Origin: Tretioscincus oriximinensis
Taxonomy: Eukaryota > Chordata > Lepidosauria > Squamata > Gymnophthalmidae
NCBI GenBank assembly: GCA_022410635.1
Contig: JAJVDF010000783.1
Coordinates: 180,753-244,752 of the forward strand
Reading direction: 5' to 3'
Length of the DNA stretch: 64,000 nucleotides
Of this stretch, positions 43,301 to 52,325 are shown in pieces. The position numbers were made by a program, and so were the translations under genes. The notes below the pieces were generated by a model, which was given only the letters and a program-made list of their open reading frames with translations, had not been told where the DNA came from and made no database searches. Within the stretch, counting starts at the first letter, position 1. The number at the start of each line of letters is the position of its first letter.

Positions 43301-44744
43301 TACTATACGCCAGTCTCAAATCTTAAGAGACTTTTAAAGCTGTGGTGTGGGTTACCTTGAAATAATGTTGCAATTCAATATTCATTTTCTGAAGTTAGAA
43401 TATTTAAGTCTGCCCCTAACACACCAATTCTGAACAAGAATCTCATGGACAAATCTATGGAAGACTAAATTAAATATCCCAGTATAGAATAAATCAACAT
43501 TTCATTATTTACAAAGGCACAGAAACAAGAGCATTGTTATATATTGGACTTTCTTCTTTTTCCATGTCCTTAAAGATGCTGCATTGAAATTACACAAGTT
43601 TGAATCTTGTTATTATCTTATCATTTATTGTGGAGCCTATTACAACAGTTGGAGATGAGAGCACTGCTGACAGTTCAGACTGAGTCACCCATTCTTCAAA
43701 CTGTAATGTGTTACTAATATATGGTTAAAGGTGTGAAATTTATATTGCAAAACCCACAGTAAAGATATTGAAGTGGAAACAAATTGACTTTGCAGATTCC
43801 ATGTGAAAATTAAGCTTGGTTTGCATCTGCAAATCTGAGCCTTAAAATGCATTAGAACTCTCATCCTATATGAATCTATCTTACCTGTGGAACTTTGTAG
43901 AGACTCAAAATATCTGCAATATCAAGAGATGTTTCAGCATGAAGAGATCCAATGACTGAGATCAAGTTGTTATAGGCTGAGCACTTATAATTTGGAATGA
44001 ATTTGTTTTCAATTGAGAAAAGCTTCATGGTGGCATGATAAATCCATCTTCCACCATAGTTATCATAGATGTTCAAACCCAATGTCATATTTGGCAGAAT
44101 TTGTGGGGTTTGATTTATCTCCTTTACAGCAAATATCAAGGCTAAGACATGCTGGTAGTTTTTAGTTAGGATACTGAAATGAGAATTATTAAGTCATATT
44201 ATAAAAATGTTTATTATGTAAAACCATGAACAAACACCATAATTCAGAAGAACAGACAAAAAAGACACCAATGTTTTTCTGAGTAGATTAAGTATGGATT
44301 ATAAGTAGTAAATAATGTATCCCAGAAAAATAGAAAATTTGGTAATTAAAGTGAGACTAAGCTTTTACCAATTCTGGCCCACCAGGTTCCTTGCTATAGT
44401 TTACTTGTGCTGAAAAAGGGGGTATTACTAGTTAGAAATTTTAAAAAAATTGAATATAGTGTACCTTATTTCAACCTATATATATATATACATACAGCAC
44501 ATCAACATCTACTACTAAAATATAAGAATATTAATTCTTACAGGGGTTCTAAGTGTGAAAATTGGGGGTTTTCTTCAAATGTATTGATCATCTCTGGTAT
44601 ATTGGCAACAGACGTAATCCCACCAATGATGACATCTCCTGACTGGAAATGTTTGTGAAGTATAGGGAGAGGATTGCTGATTCTGCATTTCCCACTTTCA
44701 GTCTTGTATATCATATGAGGTATCAGCAGAAGGAAATAAATCAT
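32594..44744 (-). CDS. Vomeronasal type-2 receptor, complete, six exons (866 aa)
   Basis: Join of exons 44542-44744, 43885-44173, 38390-39232, 37626-37853, 36386-36512 and 32594-33504. All introns are GT-AG, the 2601 bases are in frame, and the gene ends in TGA. Domain order: signal peptide ([10 protein letters not shown]), ligand-binding bilobe (about residues 25-521), cysteine-rich linker (522 to about 578) and seven helices with [50 protein letters not shown] and PKCYIILF. Length and exon pattern are normal for V2Rs. An upstream in-frame extension from 44831 is rejected, because it lacks a leader and the other units start at the same ATG. One n (37712) makes one residue unknown. The gene is the same way round as the other units, so it belongs to a tandem array. 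Ligand unknown; expression in the vomeronasal organ is inferred from family. Confidence 0.92.
33807..33890. repeat. CR1-like 3' tail fragment
   Basis: 'atcatagaatcacagagttg' then 'gaagggacctccaggatc' is the reverse form of the CR1 tail at 50068-50231. Confidence 0.55.
33975..34230 (+). mobile_element. tRNA-derived SINE with an L2-like tail
   Basis: The head has a pol III B-box-like 'agttcaattcccca' (34022-34036) preceded by 'gttagagtgtgggactct' as A-box region. The body reads 'ctctcagccccacctact' and 'aagcaacaaaagctatgtgc'. The tail 'ccctgagacctttgggtat' followed by (aaat)n matches the 3' end of the L2 copy at 24780-24840, suggesting use of L2 machinery. Further copies: 24850-24998, 40665-40850 and 45355-45465. 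Confidence 0.65.
34290..34360. repeat. (AACT)n/(AAAT)n microsatellite
   Basis: Pure tandem runs 'aactaactaactaacta' then 'aataaataaataaata'. Confidence 0.9.
34430..34960. repeat. Diverged tandem repeat, period about 178 bases
   Basis: 'cccaagttgtcaatgcaggc' at about 34568 recurs as 'cccaagttgccaacacaggc' at about 34746, with GCAGTGGTGG-rich spacers. Open frames on both strands (up to 115 codons) are composition effects. Confidence 0.4.
34975..35190. repeat. GGAA/GGGA-rich array
   Basis: A nearly pure purine run on the plus strand, about 215 bases. It gives a spurious 156-codon frame on the minus strand. Confidence 0.85.
35240..36065 (+). mobile_element. L1 LINE 3' end with many ambiguous bases
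   Basis: The frame 35428-35958 reads [31 protein letters not shown] and [17 protein letters not shown], the L1 ORF2 C-terminus. It ends in a 3' UTR with a poly-A tail near 36040-36065. About a dozen n calls lie between 35540 and 35813. It inserts between two GA-rich arrays. Confidence 0.75.
36066..36280. repeat. GGAA-rich array
   Basis: A purine-only run on the plus strand directly after the L1 poly-A. Any frame across it is not a gene. Confidence 0.85.
36386..36512 (-). CDS. V2R gene 32594-44744, exon 5 (cysteine-rich linker)
   Basis: 127 bases: [33 protein letters not shown], then phase 1 at GTAAG. Too short to stand out as an open frame on its own. The longer frame across it (36353-36544) is the wrong phase. 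Confidence 0.9.
36513..37625. other. Intron 4 of the V2R gene at 32594-44744
   Basis: A GC-richer block (36700-37130) with overlapping frames of up to 114 codons and no recognisable domain. Probably an old repeat. No host exon is seen. Confidence 0.5.
37626..37853 (-). CDS. V2R gene 32594-44744, exon 4
   Basis: 228 bases, phase 0 at both ends, from [16 protein letters not shown] to ITWHSRFQQ, with acceptor TCCAG and donor GTAGGT. One n at 37712 falls in a first codon position (valine in the paralogue). Confidence 0.88.
37854..38389. other. Intron 3 of the V2R gene at 32594-44744
   Basis: AT-rich. Partly similar to intron 3 of the other intact gene ('gtgtcaacta..gt' and 'taaattaaa' words). 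No element is seen. Confidence 0.5.
38390..39232 (-). CDS. V2R gene 32594-44744, exon 3 (ligand-binding domain)
   Basis: 843 bases, from [10 protein letters not shown] to LQNQPWK. It contains [25 protein letters not shown] (sequon), a VPGFQNFL segment and, near residue 378, the NKTESNQTD loop with two further sequons that is absent from the other intact gene. It is open throughout. A continuation past the donor in the same frame is intronic. Confidence 0.92.
39512..39828 (-). mobile_element. Sauria-like SINE (tRNA head, Bov-B-like tail)
   Basis: On the minus strand a tRNA-like head begins near 39828: 'ggatagctcagtcgctaagg' (A box) and 'ggggtttcgaagtcc' (B box). The body follows, then a tail whose reverse complement is 'cctcgcttttttcacttttc', 'aaagggactcaaagcggctt', the Bov-B-like end of Sauria SINEs. 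It supports a squamate host. It lies in the V2R intron 2. Confidence 0.7.
40155..40250 (+). repeat. Dispersed repeat with 'TCTACTTCTTCAGATGC' core (copy 2)
   Basis: 'gccagtagcacttagagact', 'gtggcataagctttcgtag' and 'tctacttcttcagatgctg'. See also 6561-6690 and 40866-40970. Confidence 0.55.
40665..40850 (+). mobile_element. tRNA-derived SINE, 3'-truncated copy
   Basis: 'tgatgtagtggttagagtg' (A-box region), 'cccagttcgattcccca' (B box GTTCGATTCC), then 'gccagattggtgaccttggg' and 'agcaacaaaagctatgtgc'. Its L2-like tail is missing; the next repeat starts at about 40866. Not a functional tRNA. Confidence 0.65.
40866..40970 (+). repeat. Dispersed repeat with 'TCTACTTCTTCAGATGC' core (copy 3)
   Basis: 'ctagtagcacttagagacta', 'gcataagcttttgtaaaca' and 'tctacttcttcagatgctg', directly after the SINE. 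Confidence 0.55.
40971..43884. other. Remainder of intron 2 of the V2R gene at 32594-44744
   Basis: Mostly unclassified DNA with short frames. A perfect 14-base stem with a 6-base loop lies at 42482-42515. A stretch near 43130-43400 looks like very old LINE coding DNA, but no domain could be fixed. 43540-43700 echoes intron 2 of the other intact gene. Confidence 0.4.
43885..44173 (-). CDS. V2R gene 32594-44744, exon 2
   Basis: 289 bases, TTTCAG acceptor to GTAAG. It encodes [40 protein letters not shown] and LYKVPQ. Near-identical to the exon 2 copies at 22168-22456 and 1374-1662. Confidence 0.9.
44542..44744 (-). CDS. V2R gene 32594-44744, exon 1
   Basis: The ATG at 44742-44744 opens a hydrophobic leader. 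TESGKCRI keeps the conserved cysteine, followed by [20 protein letters not shown]. It ends in phase 2 (HLEP plus two bases) before GTAAG. It is six bases shorter than the other exon 1 copies. Confidence 0.87.
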
Positions 44745-45350
44745 AATTTTGAATATAAATTCTTCATGAAGATACAGTTCAACCACTGCCCTTTGATTTT
44801 TCATCCAATCCATCCTGGTGAGAATATCCATTCTTTCATTCTTCTAACCACTGTATATTCAGAAATCTGAATCATATTTGTGATTAATCAAGATAGTTTT
44901 CTGCACTATAATAAGCTCACCTTGTTAGCCAGTTCTGGGTCCTCAGTGGGGTACAATGACATAATACAATTAATTACAGTGATTTTGATAATGATAGGGC
45001 TGAAATGTCAGTGTTCACTTTTTAACTATGGATTTATGAACAATATATGATTTTCACTCTCTCACTCTCTTCTTTTACTCACTAGTGATATCACAAATAA
45101 TATTTTTTCTTTCAATAATTAAAAGTTTGTCAAAGCTAAAGTTCTGAAGTTTTTCTGAGATTCATCTTGCTGTTCCATTGCATATATTTCTGATGTAGAT
45201 GTTCATGCCTTTCTGTAAAGAAGGTTATACCATGTGAAGATATAAAAAGGCAAAAAATATTATGAAAAATGAGAATGGATAACATTTTTTGTAATGTGAA
45301 TCACATGAAAAGCTGATTGATGTGAAATTGTGTAAATGTTTAGTGCATTG
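44745..45350. other. Upstream flank of the V2R gene at 32594-44744
   Basis: It resembles the other upstream flanks in its first 300 bases ('cagtgattttgataatgata' against 'cagtcattttgataatactg'). No core promoter was identified. Confidence 0.4.
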
Positions 45351-45354
45351 TGCA

Positions 45355-45465
45355 TAATGAAAGCAACAAAAGCTATGTGGACTGGCCTATGGTTGGCTGA
45401 CCTATAGTTGGCTGCCCTGGGTATAGGGCGGGATACAAGTACAAATAAATAAATAATAATAAATA
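45355..45465 (+). repeat. SINE tail fragment (L2-like 3' end)
   Basis: 'aagcaacaaaagctatgtgg', 'gggtatagggcgggataca', then (aaat)n. Same tail as 34140-34230. Confidence 0.6.
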
Positions 45466-45478
45466 ATGGTTGAGCATG

Positions 45479-45480
<2 letters not shown>

Positions 45481-45518
<38 letters not shown>

Positions 45519-45520
45519 AT
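45481..45520. repeat. (TTG)n microsatellite
   Basis: About thirteen perfect TTG units. Confidence 0.95.
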
Positions 45521-45637
45521 AAAGTTATTGTTAATCCGATTTTGTTTATACTCTTCCTTTAAAAGTAGATTTCACAGACACAAGAATTAAAAATAGAATG
45601 GGAACATATTGGCACTTGCTTCTCAAAACAGTAATAT

Positions 45638-46090
45638 CACATAAGAACATAAGCAGAACATAAGAAGAGCCATATGGATCAGGCCATAGCCAATGTAGAC
45701 CAGCCCACAAACCCACCAGATGCACCTGGGCAGTCTGAACAGAGGAAAACAAATTATGCACCTTTTTATATGACTCCCTGCTAATAGTATTTCATGAGAA
45801 CTAATGGTCCATCCCGGAGGCAGCAACCAAACATCCATCCTAGTAGCCTTTTATAGCATTGGTGTGCATAAACCGGACATGTCCGGTCTTCAATTTTTAA
45901 GCTGTTAGCTACCACTACCTCTTATGGAATTACATTTGGCAGGCCGATGACAACAGACTTGTCAGTTCTCACTTTTCTGCCTATCAGTTTTAAGGGGTGC
46001 CCTCTGGTCCTTGTGTTGTATCAGAAAACATTTTTTTCTCTTCAGCCTTTCCACCACTTGCATGATTTTGTGCACTTCAGATAACCTCTC
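45638..46090 (+). repeat. Dispersed CR1/L3-like repeat (copy 4, longest 3' extension)
   Basis: 'aagaacataagcagaacata', 'gcacctgggcagtctgaac', 'ggtgtgcataaaccggac', 'gctaccactacctcttatgg', then a downstream 'ggggtgccctctggtccttg' segment related to 61190-61300. This copy shows that the two repeat segments belong to one element. Confidence 0.6.
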
Positions 46091-46184
46091 AATTACTTTT
46101 CATGGCTGAGGAGTCCCAGACAGTGCAGCCTGACTTAATAAGGCTTGTGCTCCAGATCGTTGCCCTTTTCTGCATATAAGCCTT

Positions 46185-46850
46185 CCTTCCCTCTTCCTTT
46201 CCTTCCTTCCCTCTGTCATTCTATCCTTACCACCATCCCTCCCTCCTTCCTTCTTTCCTTCCCATCTTCCATCCCACCTTCCTTCTTCCCTTCTTCTCTC
46301 CTTCCTTCCTTCTTTCCTTCCATCCCTCCTTCCTTCCATCCCTCCTGACATCCTTCCGTCCTTTCCTCCTTCTCTTTTTCTTTTCTTCTCACCTTCCTTC
46401 TGCTTTTCCCTCCAGCCTGCCCTCCTTCCTTCTGTAATTAAGTCCTGCCTTCCATCCTTCCCTTCTTTCTATCTTTCTTTCATTGATTCAAATCTTCCTT
46501 CCCTCAAGTCTTCCTTACCTCCTCCTTTCCTTCCTTTTTTCCCTCTTTCATTCCATACCACCCGCCCACCCGTCCTCCTGCCTTCCTTCCTTCCTACTTT
46601 TCTTTCCTCCTTCCTTCATTCTTTTGTTCCCTCCTGACATCCTTTTGTACACCCCATGTTCTCTCTTTCTTTCCTAATCCCCTTTCTTCCCTCTTTCCTT
46701 CTGCCCTTCCCTCTTGCATTCCCTCCCTCTTTCTGTCCTTCCCTATTGCCTACATTTGGTCATTCTCTCCTTTTTTATTTTTCCCCTCCTTCCAACATTC
46801 CTTGCCTCAAGCCTTCCTTCCCTCCTCCTTTCCTTCACTTTACTCTTTCA
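46185..46850. repeat. Long TTCC-rich pyrimidine array
   Basis: Over 600 bases of imperfect CTTCC/TTCC/CCTCC repeats. Several leucine-serine-proline frames across it are artefacts of composition. Confidence 0.9.
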
Positions 46851-47399
46851 TTTCCTACGACTCGCCCATTGCCCATTGATTCCCAACACCACTGGCCTCG
46901 TGTTGCATTCCACTCTCCTGTGTAAGGCATGATAGGTGGAAGTTCCGGAGCATGGCACAACCAAAAATCACATCAGTGCAGTTACATAGTTGTTTGCTCG
47001 AGGATTATTGTAAGTTTCACAATTAATGGTGTGATGTCTGAAGATTTCAGTATTTGGCATTCTGTCAAAATATCACATTCAACAGATAACATTGCTGGTT
47101 GGAAAAAAAGGTGCATTAAGGAGACTTTTGCTGAGGTAATGAATGATGTTAATAGGCGTGAATAGGACACTCTACAGTCGTCTCCAATGCGTCATTGTTC
47201 CATGAGTACTTAATTGATTTCTGCCCACGGGCAAGCATTGAACGTGTTTAAGATTAGTTAACGCTTCCTGACGCATTTATAGCTTGGAGTTCCACATGCA
47301 TAATTCCACACCCTCAATGTCCTCACCTTTCCCCATATTTTTTTTTTGTTTTCTGCTTGATAAAACCATTTCTTTTTTCCATGTAATAAAATAACCTAC

Positions 47400-48830
47400 G
47401 TGGCTTGATTTTGCCCCCATGAGTCACTCAACAAGCGCCCTTGCATTCCCTTTTCTTTTAAGGGCTTTTTGGTCATGCCTGCCTGCAGACAAAACCTTGA
47501 CCGCAGATATGGACGGATGCGATACGCCCACCATGAGGACTTGTGTTCTCCTCCGATTGTATTGTCGCTTGCAGGAGCAACCTATGGAGAACATGAAATC
47601 TATGATTCTGTTCTTGAAACGGGGAATGAAATGTATGTGCAAACGGAAAGCGTTAAGACAGCAGGTGGCAGTGAAAAGAAGAAGGAGACGCACTACAATG
47701 ATGCTCGATGCACATGACACTGAAAATGAGCCCCCGTTTTGGGGTCTTTCCACGAACAGAGAGATGGTGGAAAGAATACGTGATGTAAAGATTATGTTGC
47801 CTATACCTTTATGGCTACATAGAATTATGGTATGTGGATTGATAGAATAAAAAATGGTTTCTTGATTTATAAGTTGATTTTTTAATATACAAGCATGAGA
47901 CAGGTTGTTGTGAAACAAGGCACACGGATTCATTTCATGAATTAATTTTTCTCATATTTTACAGGTCATGGCTGGATTCCAGACTCTAGGCATCACAAAC
48001 TGCATTGGTGCAGTGGATGGTTCTCACATCTGGATCATTGCTCCTGAACACCAGGGCCGTGATTTTATAAACAGGAAAAGCTTTCACTGGGTACTGGTTC
48101 AGGCTACAACAGACCACAGGGGATTGTTCTGGAATGTGGAGACTGGTTGCTCTGGCCNGACACACGACGCACATGTTTTTCATTCTAGTGCATTGTTTAC
48201 CGCAATGGAAGCCGGAGTTCTTGTACCAGGCAACTGTACCATCACGTTATGTGGTACTGATGTTCCACGTCTAATTTTGGCTGATAGTGCCTACCCCATA
48301 AGACCGTTGCTCATGAAACCTTATGGTGGAAACCTCACACCACAGCAGATGTATTTTAACCACACCCACTCCAAGGCAAGATCAGTAGTGCAATGTGCTT
48401 TTGGGCAATTGAAGGCAAGATGGCGTTGTATTTGGGGTTCTCTGGAGGTTACAGAACACAACATCAACCAAACTGTCATCTCCTGCATCGCACTACATAA
48501 CATTTGTGAACACAGTGGTCACAAATTGCCCGAGGAAGTGCCAACAGGTGTTATACTCCTAACTAGAGAACAGGTTCAGCATATTGTAGTTGTGGATGTA
48601 TCTCTAGCAGTAAGTTAGAATTAAGTTCACAGTTCTGCTCTTTTTTTATCTGGTAACATTTTTTTTTATTCAGTGTTTGTTTTGAGAAGTTAAATTTTTG
48701 CAATTGTTTGTTTGCAAAAAAGTTCCTCTTGCACATTTTTTAATTGTTCAGTGAAACTTAGCATTGTCATTCATTAGCATTTGTTTTTTAAAATTTAAAT
48801 CTTCAAATAAAAATTAAACTACGGAGATGC
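47400..48830 (+). mobile_element. Harbinger-type DNA transposon remnant
   Basis: Contains the transposase frame 47968-48618, an upstream open frame (47419-47850) with a KRRRRRTTMMLDAHDTENEP segment, and a plausible intron between them (GTATGT at 47830, ACAG ending at 47964). Terminal inverted repeats and the TWA-type target duplication could not be identified, so the limits are approximate. Confidence 0.6.
47968..48618 (+). CDS. Harbinger transposase, DDE endonuclease domain (HARBI1-like)
   Basis: A 216-codon open frame with the DDE_Tnp_4 order: GITNCIGAVDGSHIWI (first acidic block, D17), TTDHRGLFWNVETGCSG, THDAHVF (D67), LILADSAYPIRPLLMKPYGG (D106), FNHTHSKARSVVQCAFGQLK ending with ARWRCIW, and ISCIALHNICE. 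The normally invariant glutamate of the 'vE.aFG.LK.Rw' block is glutamine here (Q142, codon caa at 48391-48393), so cleavage activity is doubtful. One n makes residue 64 unknown. The true protein probably starts upstream, through the splice acceptor at 47964, so the ATG at 47968 is only the first in the exon. It is transposon-derived. Domestication cannot be judged from one copy. Confidence 0.75.
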   Translation: MAGFQTLGITNCIGAVDGSHIWIIAPEHQGRDFINRKSFHWVLVQATTDHRGLFWNVETGCSGXTHDAHVFHSSALFTAMEAGVLVPGNCTITLCGTDVPRLILADSAYPIRPLLMKPYGGNLTPQQMYFNHTHSKARSVVQCAFGQLKARWRCIWGSLEVTEHNINQTVISCIALHNICEHSGHKLPEEVPTGVILLTREQVQHIVVVDVSLAVS

Positions 48831-48916
48831 CAGGGTTTTTTTTTGCAGGCAAGCCATCCTTCCTCTGCCCAATCTCATTTGCTGGTCTCCCAAACAACCC
48901 TCCATATTTATATTTG

Positions 48917-49045
48917 CAGGAAGTCATGAAGAGGAGCATATTTTGCTTTCCTCTGTTCAGACTGCCCAGGTGCATCTGGTGGGTTTCTGTATGACACAGA
49001 ATGCTGGACTTGATGGGCTGTGGCCTGATCCAGTATGGCCAGAAC
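48917..49045 (-). repeat. Dispersed CR1/L3-like repeat (copy 5)
   Basis: 'gcatattttgctttcctctg', 'ggtgcatctggtgggtttct', 'atgctggacttgatgggctg'. Same as 17300-17400. Confidence 0.65.
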
Positions 49046-49399
49046 CTTCTGCCACTTTAGTTTGTGAGGTCATAGACTGAAACCTTGGGCTGCTGCTCAA
49101 GAAACAGGAATTCTGCCCTGAAGCAGAGAATGAGGAAGCTGGCAATTGGTTATTGTTGACATTTGACCTATGTCTATTGGACCTTTATTACAATGCAAAC
49201 CTATTGGTTCTACTGGATCTCCCATCAGCCTTTGATAGCACTGAGCATGGGATCTTCCTGGAAAGGCCAAGGGCCCTAGGAGTTGCTGACCGCTGACACG
49301 GCATTGCAGTGATTCCACTCCTATCCTTGAAGACCTCTTGCAGCTCCCTTATGGGCTTTCTCAGGAATCAATCCTCTCTCTCACGCTCTTTAACATCTA

Positions 49400-49572
49400 C
49401 AGGTGAAACCCTGTTATAGAACCCTGATATAACAGAGTTTGCAGTATAATAAGCAAATTTGAAAGTCCCAGCGGAACACTCATAAGCGTCATCTTGTTTA
49501 CAATGGTTTTCATTATAACAAAATTTCATAAATCCAACCGATCCCTTGGCGTTCATAATGGGGTTTCACCTG
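49400..49572. mobile_element. Tigger/mariner-like non-autonomous element
   Basis: 173 bases bounded by inverted ends CAGGTGAAACCC and GGGTTTCACCTG. Internal 'ctgttataga', 'gatataacagag' and 'cattataac' words are typical of Tigger-type elements. The left end follows TA; the right side has CGTA, so a TA duplication is not exact. Confidence 0.6.
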
Positions 49573-50067
49573 CGTATGAAGCAGCTCCCCTCTGGCCTTA
49601 CTCCCCTCTCACAGCTTTTATGATCAACGACCTGGAGTACCTCCTCAACAAACTCAGTAGTTAATGTCTGGGGCTCTTCAACCTTGAAAGATGGCTCAGA
49701 TTGACATTTATAACCCAAATACAGGTTGAAGATAGTGATTGCAAAATAACTTTTTGTCACACAAGGCAACCCGGAATCCCCCCTTAATCTCTGGTATTCA
49801 ATCCCAATGCACCGACCCCCCCCCCCCCCCCCCCACACACACACAGCCAACTTCTCTGGGCTGATGTTAGTTCGGGATTCTCACCATGTGAACACCACCA
49901 CCACTGAGACAATGGATTAACCACATATTCTTGCGCTTCACTGTGTGAATAAAATGCCCATATGGAATCTTTGGAGTTTATGTGGAGTTAGGCTTCCCAG
50001 GGGCAAACAGTGCATTTTGTCCCTCACTATCACCAGGGGCGCTTGTGGGAGTGGTATGTAACAATCA
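49573..50067. other. No gene recognised; contains a (C)n(CA)n run
   Basis: Poly-C followed by CA repeats at 49817-49847. Other frames are short. Confidence 0.5.
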
Positions 50068-50231
50068 GGGTGATAGTGGGACAGGTTGCCACAGGAGCTG
50101 GTGAGTTCGCCTTCACTGGAAGTCTTCAAACAGAGGCTGGACAGTCATCTGCCTGGGATGGTTTAATGAATCTTGCATTGAGCAGGGGATTGGACCCCCT
50201 TGAGGTCCCTTCCAACTCTATGATTCTATGA
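50068..50231 (+). mobile_element. CR1 LINE 3' end
   Basis: 'cactggaagtcttcaaacag', 'aggctggacagtcatctgcc', 'gaggtcccttccaactctat' and the terminal 'gattctatga' repeat are the hallmark CR1 3' end. Confidence 0.8.
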
Positions 50232-50304
50232 TAAGGAAATCATTCCTTCCATGCTGCTAATATGATTTTATTTTTTCTTAAAGTGAACTGAAGCTGGATT
50301 TCTC

Positions 50305-50350
50305 TTCCTGTCCTGGCCATGTAAGTGACGTCACTTCCTGTCCCACACCC
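50305..50350. repeat. Palindromic CRE/ETS-like repeat (copy 1)
   Basis: 'aagtgacgtcacttcctgtc' holds an exact TGACGTCA and flanking GGAA/TTCC. Related copies at 56770-56990 and 63830-63900. Confidence 0.5.
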
Positions 50351-50689
50351 AGAAGAGATGAAAAAAAACCTGGGACACGCAATGCGCACATAATATTAGT
50401 TTTGTTATTTACTAAAAAGACAAATACAGCTTTAATTATATCCGATAGATGGAGGATCTTTTTAAACAAAACTAAATAATTTAATATATCATAAGAAAAT
50501 TCACTTCGTAGCATATACTAAAGAAATAATTCTAATATTTTTTACTAAAAATGTCTCAGATAGTAAAGGATTAAGTTATTCTTGAAACAGAAAATACTTT
50601 CAATAGTAGTAAAGGTAAAATAAAAATATATTAGGAATGAAAGTAGGGAGCCAGCAGGGGGAAGGGGGTTCCCCAGTATTTTGTCAGAT

Positions 50690-51600
50690 GTATGACTGTC
50701 TACATGCTGGTGAGAAGTCATAGGTGTGTGTTCGGTGCAAGAAGCTCCTGGCTCCCAGGAAACCTGTTTCTTCCCTTGAGGCCAAGGTAGCTGATGTGGA
50801 GAAGCAGAGAGACAGAAAAAGGCACCAGGATGAGACTTCCAGGGATACAGCAGGAACATCTCACTCCCGAGAGTGCAGCCCTCTTGAGGAAGGATTTAGA
50901 TTTGTCAGGAACTGGGGGACATTTTGGGACAGGCCATACCTGAACAGAAGGGACGGGTTGCAATTAAAACAAGATGGAAGCAGACTGCTGGCACTTAATA
51001 TTAAAAAAGGTTGCAGAGTACATGTCAATCCAATTGCTGAGGAATAGAATTATGCTGATAATATAGTATCGGAGGGGGAACCCAGCTGTGGTATTCAAGT
51101 AAAAAGGTGTAAAGATCAAACTGTGGTTTCTCACAAATATACATGGCCAAATGCCTATATGCAAATGCCAGAAGCCTCTGAGCAAAAATAGGGGAGTTGG
51201 AATGCTTAGTGAACAACAATAATGCTGATATTATTGGCATAACTGAAACCTGGTGGACAGAAGAAAACCAAAGGGATACAGTAATCCCAGGTTACAAACT
51301 ATACACAAAAGATAGGAAAGGTGTTGGTGTAGCCTTGTAAGTTAAATAAGAGATTGAATCCTACGAACTGGAATTTCCAGAAAAAACAGACCCAGAAGCA
51401 CCGTGGATAAGATTATCAGGTCAGAAAACGAGTCTAATATGGGGGGTTTGCTACCAGCCCCCTAACCAAACACCTGAAAGCGATACTCATTTGGAACATG
51501 AGGTCATTGAAGCTTCCAATAAGGGAAGGGTAGTAATAATGTGAGACTTCAACTAGCCCCACACAGATTGGGTAAACTCCTGTTCAGCTCATGAAAAATA
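50690..51600 (+). mobile_element. CR1-like LINE, endonuclease domain relic
   Basis: The frame around 51130-51590 reads NNNNADIIGITETWWTEENQ, VIPGYKLYTKDRKGVGVA, WGVCYQPPNQTPESD and GRVVIM-stop-DFN. This is the APE endonuclease order of CR1 ORF2 (ETWW catalytic glutamate; vlmGDFN block with a stop in place of G). Stops and a frameshift show decay. The open frame 50724-51047 upstream, rich in K/R and E, is likely the adjoining linker. Confidence 0.7.
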
Positions 51601-51604
51601 AAAT

Positions 51605-51665
51605 TCCTATTTATTTATTTATTTATACCCCACCCTATACTACAAAGGTCTCAGGGCGGCAAAAA
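51605..51665 (-). repeat. L2/SINE tail, reverse orientation
   Basis: 'tttatttatttataccccac' then 'cctatactacaaaggtctca' and 'gggcggc': the reverse complement of the shared L2-like tail. Confidence 0.6.
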
Positions 51666-52325
51666 CAGTAAAACATCACTAGGCATGCTAACATATTGCT
51701 CCTTAAATACAAGTGACATGTGCAAGAATCTAAGATTGACAGCATCACATTTGGGAAGAGGGACTGCTGTACTTCCTTTTGATAGCCAGCAAATAAAATG
51801 AGAGTGTGACATTGTGAGTGTGATTTAACCAATTATTTTTTAATTGTACCTTTTTAAGATATGCAGAACTATGGAAGAATGGCTGTACAGAGGTAACACA
51901 GTTCCAGAACTAGAAGTATTGGAATCCAAAGGACATTGGAATGAAGCTACACAGCGGTCAAACAGATAAGCTACAGAATCATTGACAGTCTATTTGTCCT
52001 CCTTTTATTTAAAATATTAAGTAATATCAGATGATAACGTAACAGGATTTCATTGGGAAAGTCCGTAAGTGGAAAAATGGCAGACCTATAACCATTTCAT
52101 TGTCCAGGCCATCTGTGGGAAGTTCTACCTCATATTTTGGTAGACTTTAGACTTAGATTTCCACCTCCTTTGGAAAGCAAGAGGAGATGCTTAGTACATC
52201 ATCAGTATTTTTGAATTATTTATATTATCATTTTTAACAGTATGCAGTGTATTTTTAGCTGTAAAAAAAGTTTCTTAAAGTCAAAACTAAACCATTCATC
52301 CACTGAAGAGGAGAAAACATAACGA
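51666..52325. other. No gene or repeat recognised
   Basis: AT-rich, short frames only. Confidence 0.5.

Noticed and set aside
44745..44831. Upstream ATG extending V2R exon 1
   Set aside because: The extension lacks a signal peptide and is not shared; the ATG at 44742-44744 aligns with the starts of the other units and precedes a hydrophobic leader.
46145..46932. Long Ser/Pro/Leu/Phe-rich frames
   Set aside because: Produced by TTCC-type pyrimidine arrays; no start context, domain or conservation.
47424..47933. 169-codon minus-strand frame
   Set aside because: Antisense to the Harbinger transposon; no recognisable domain.
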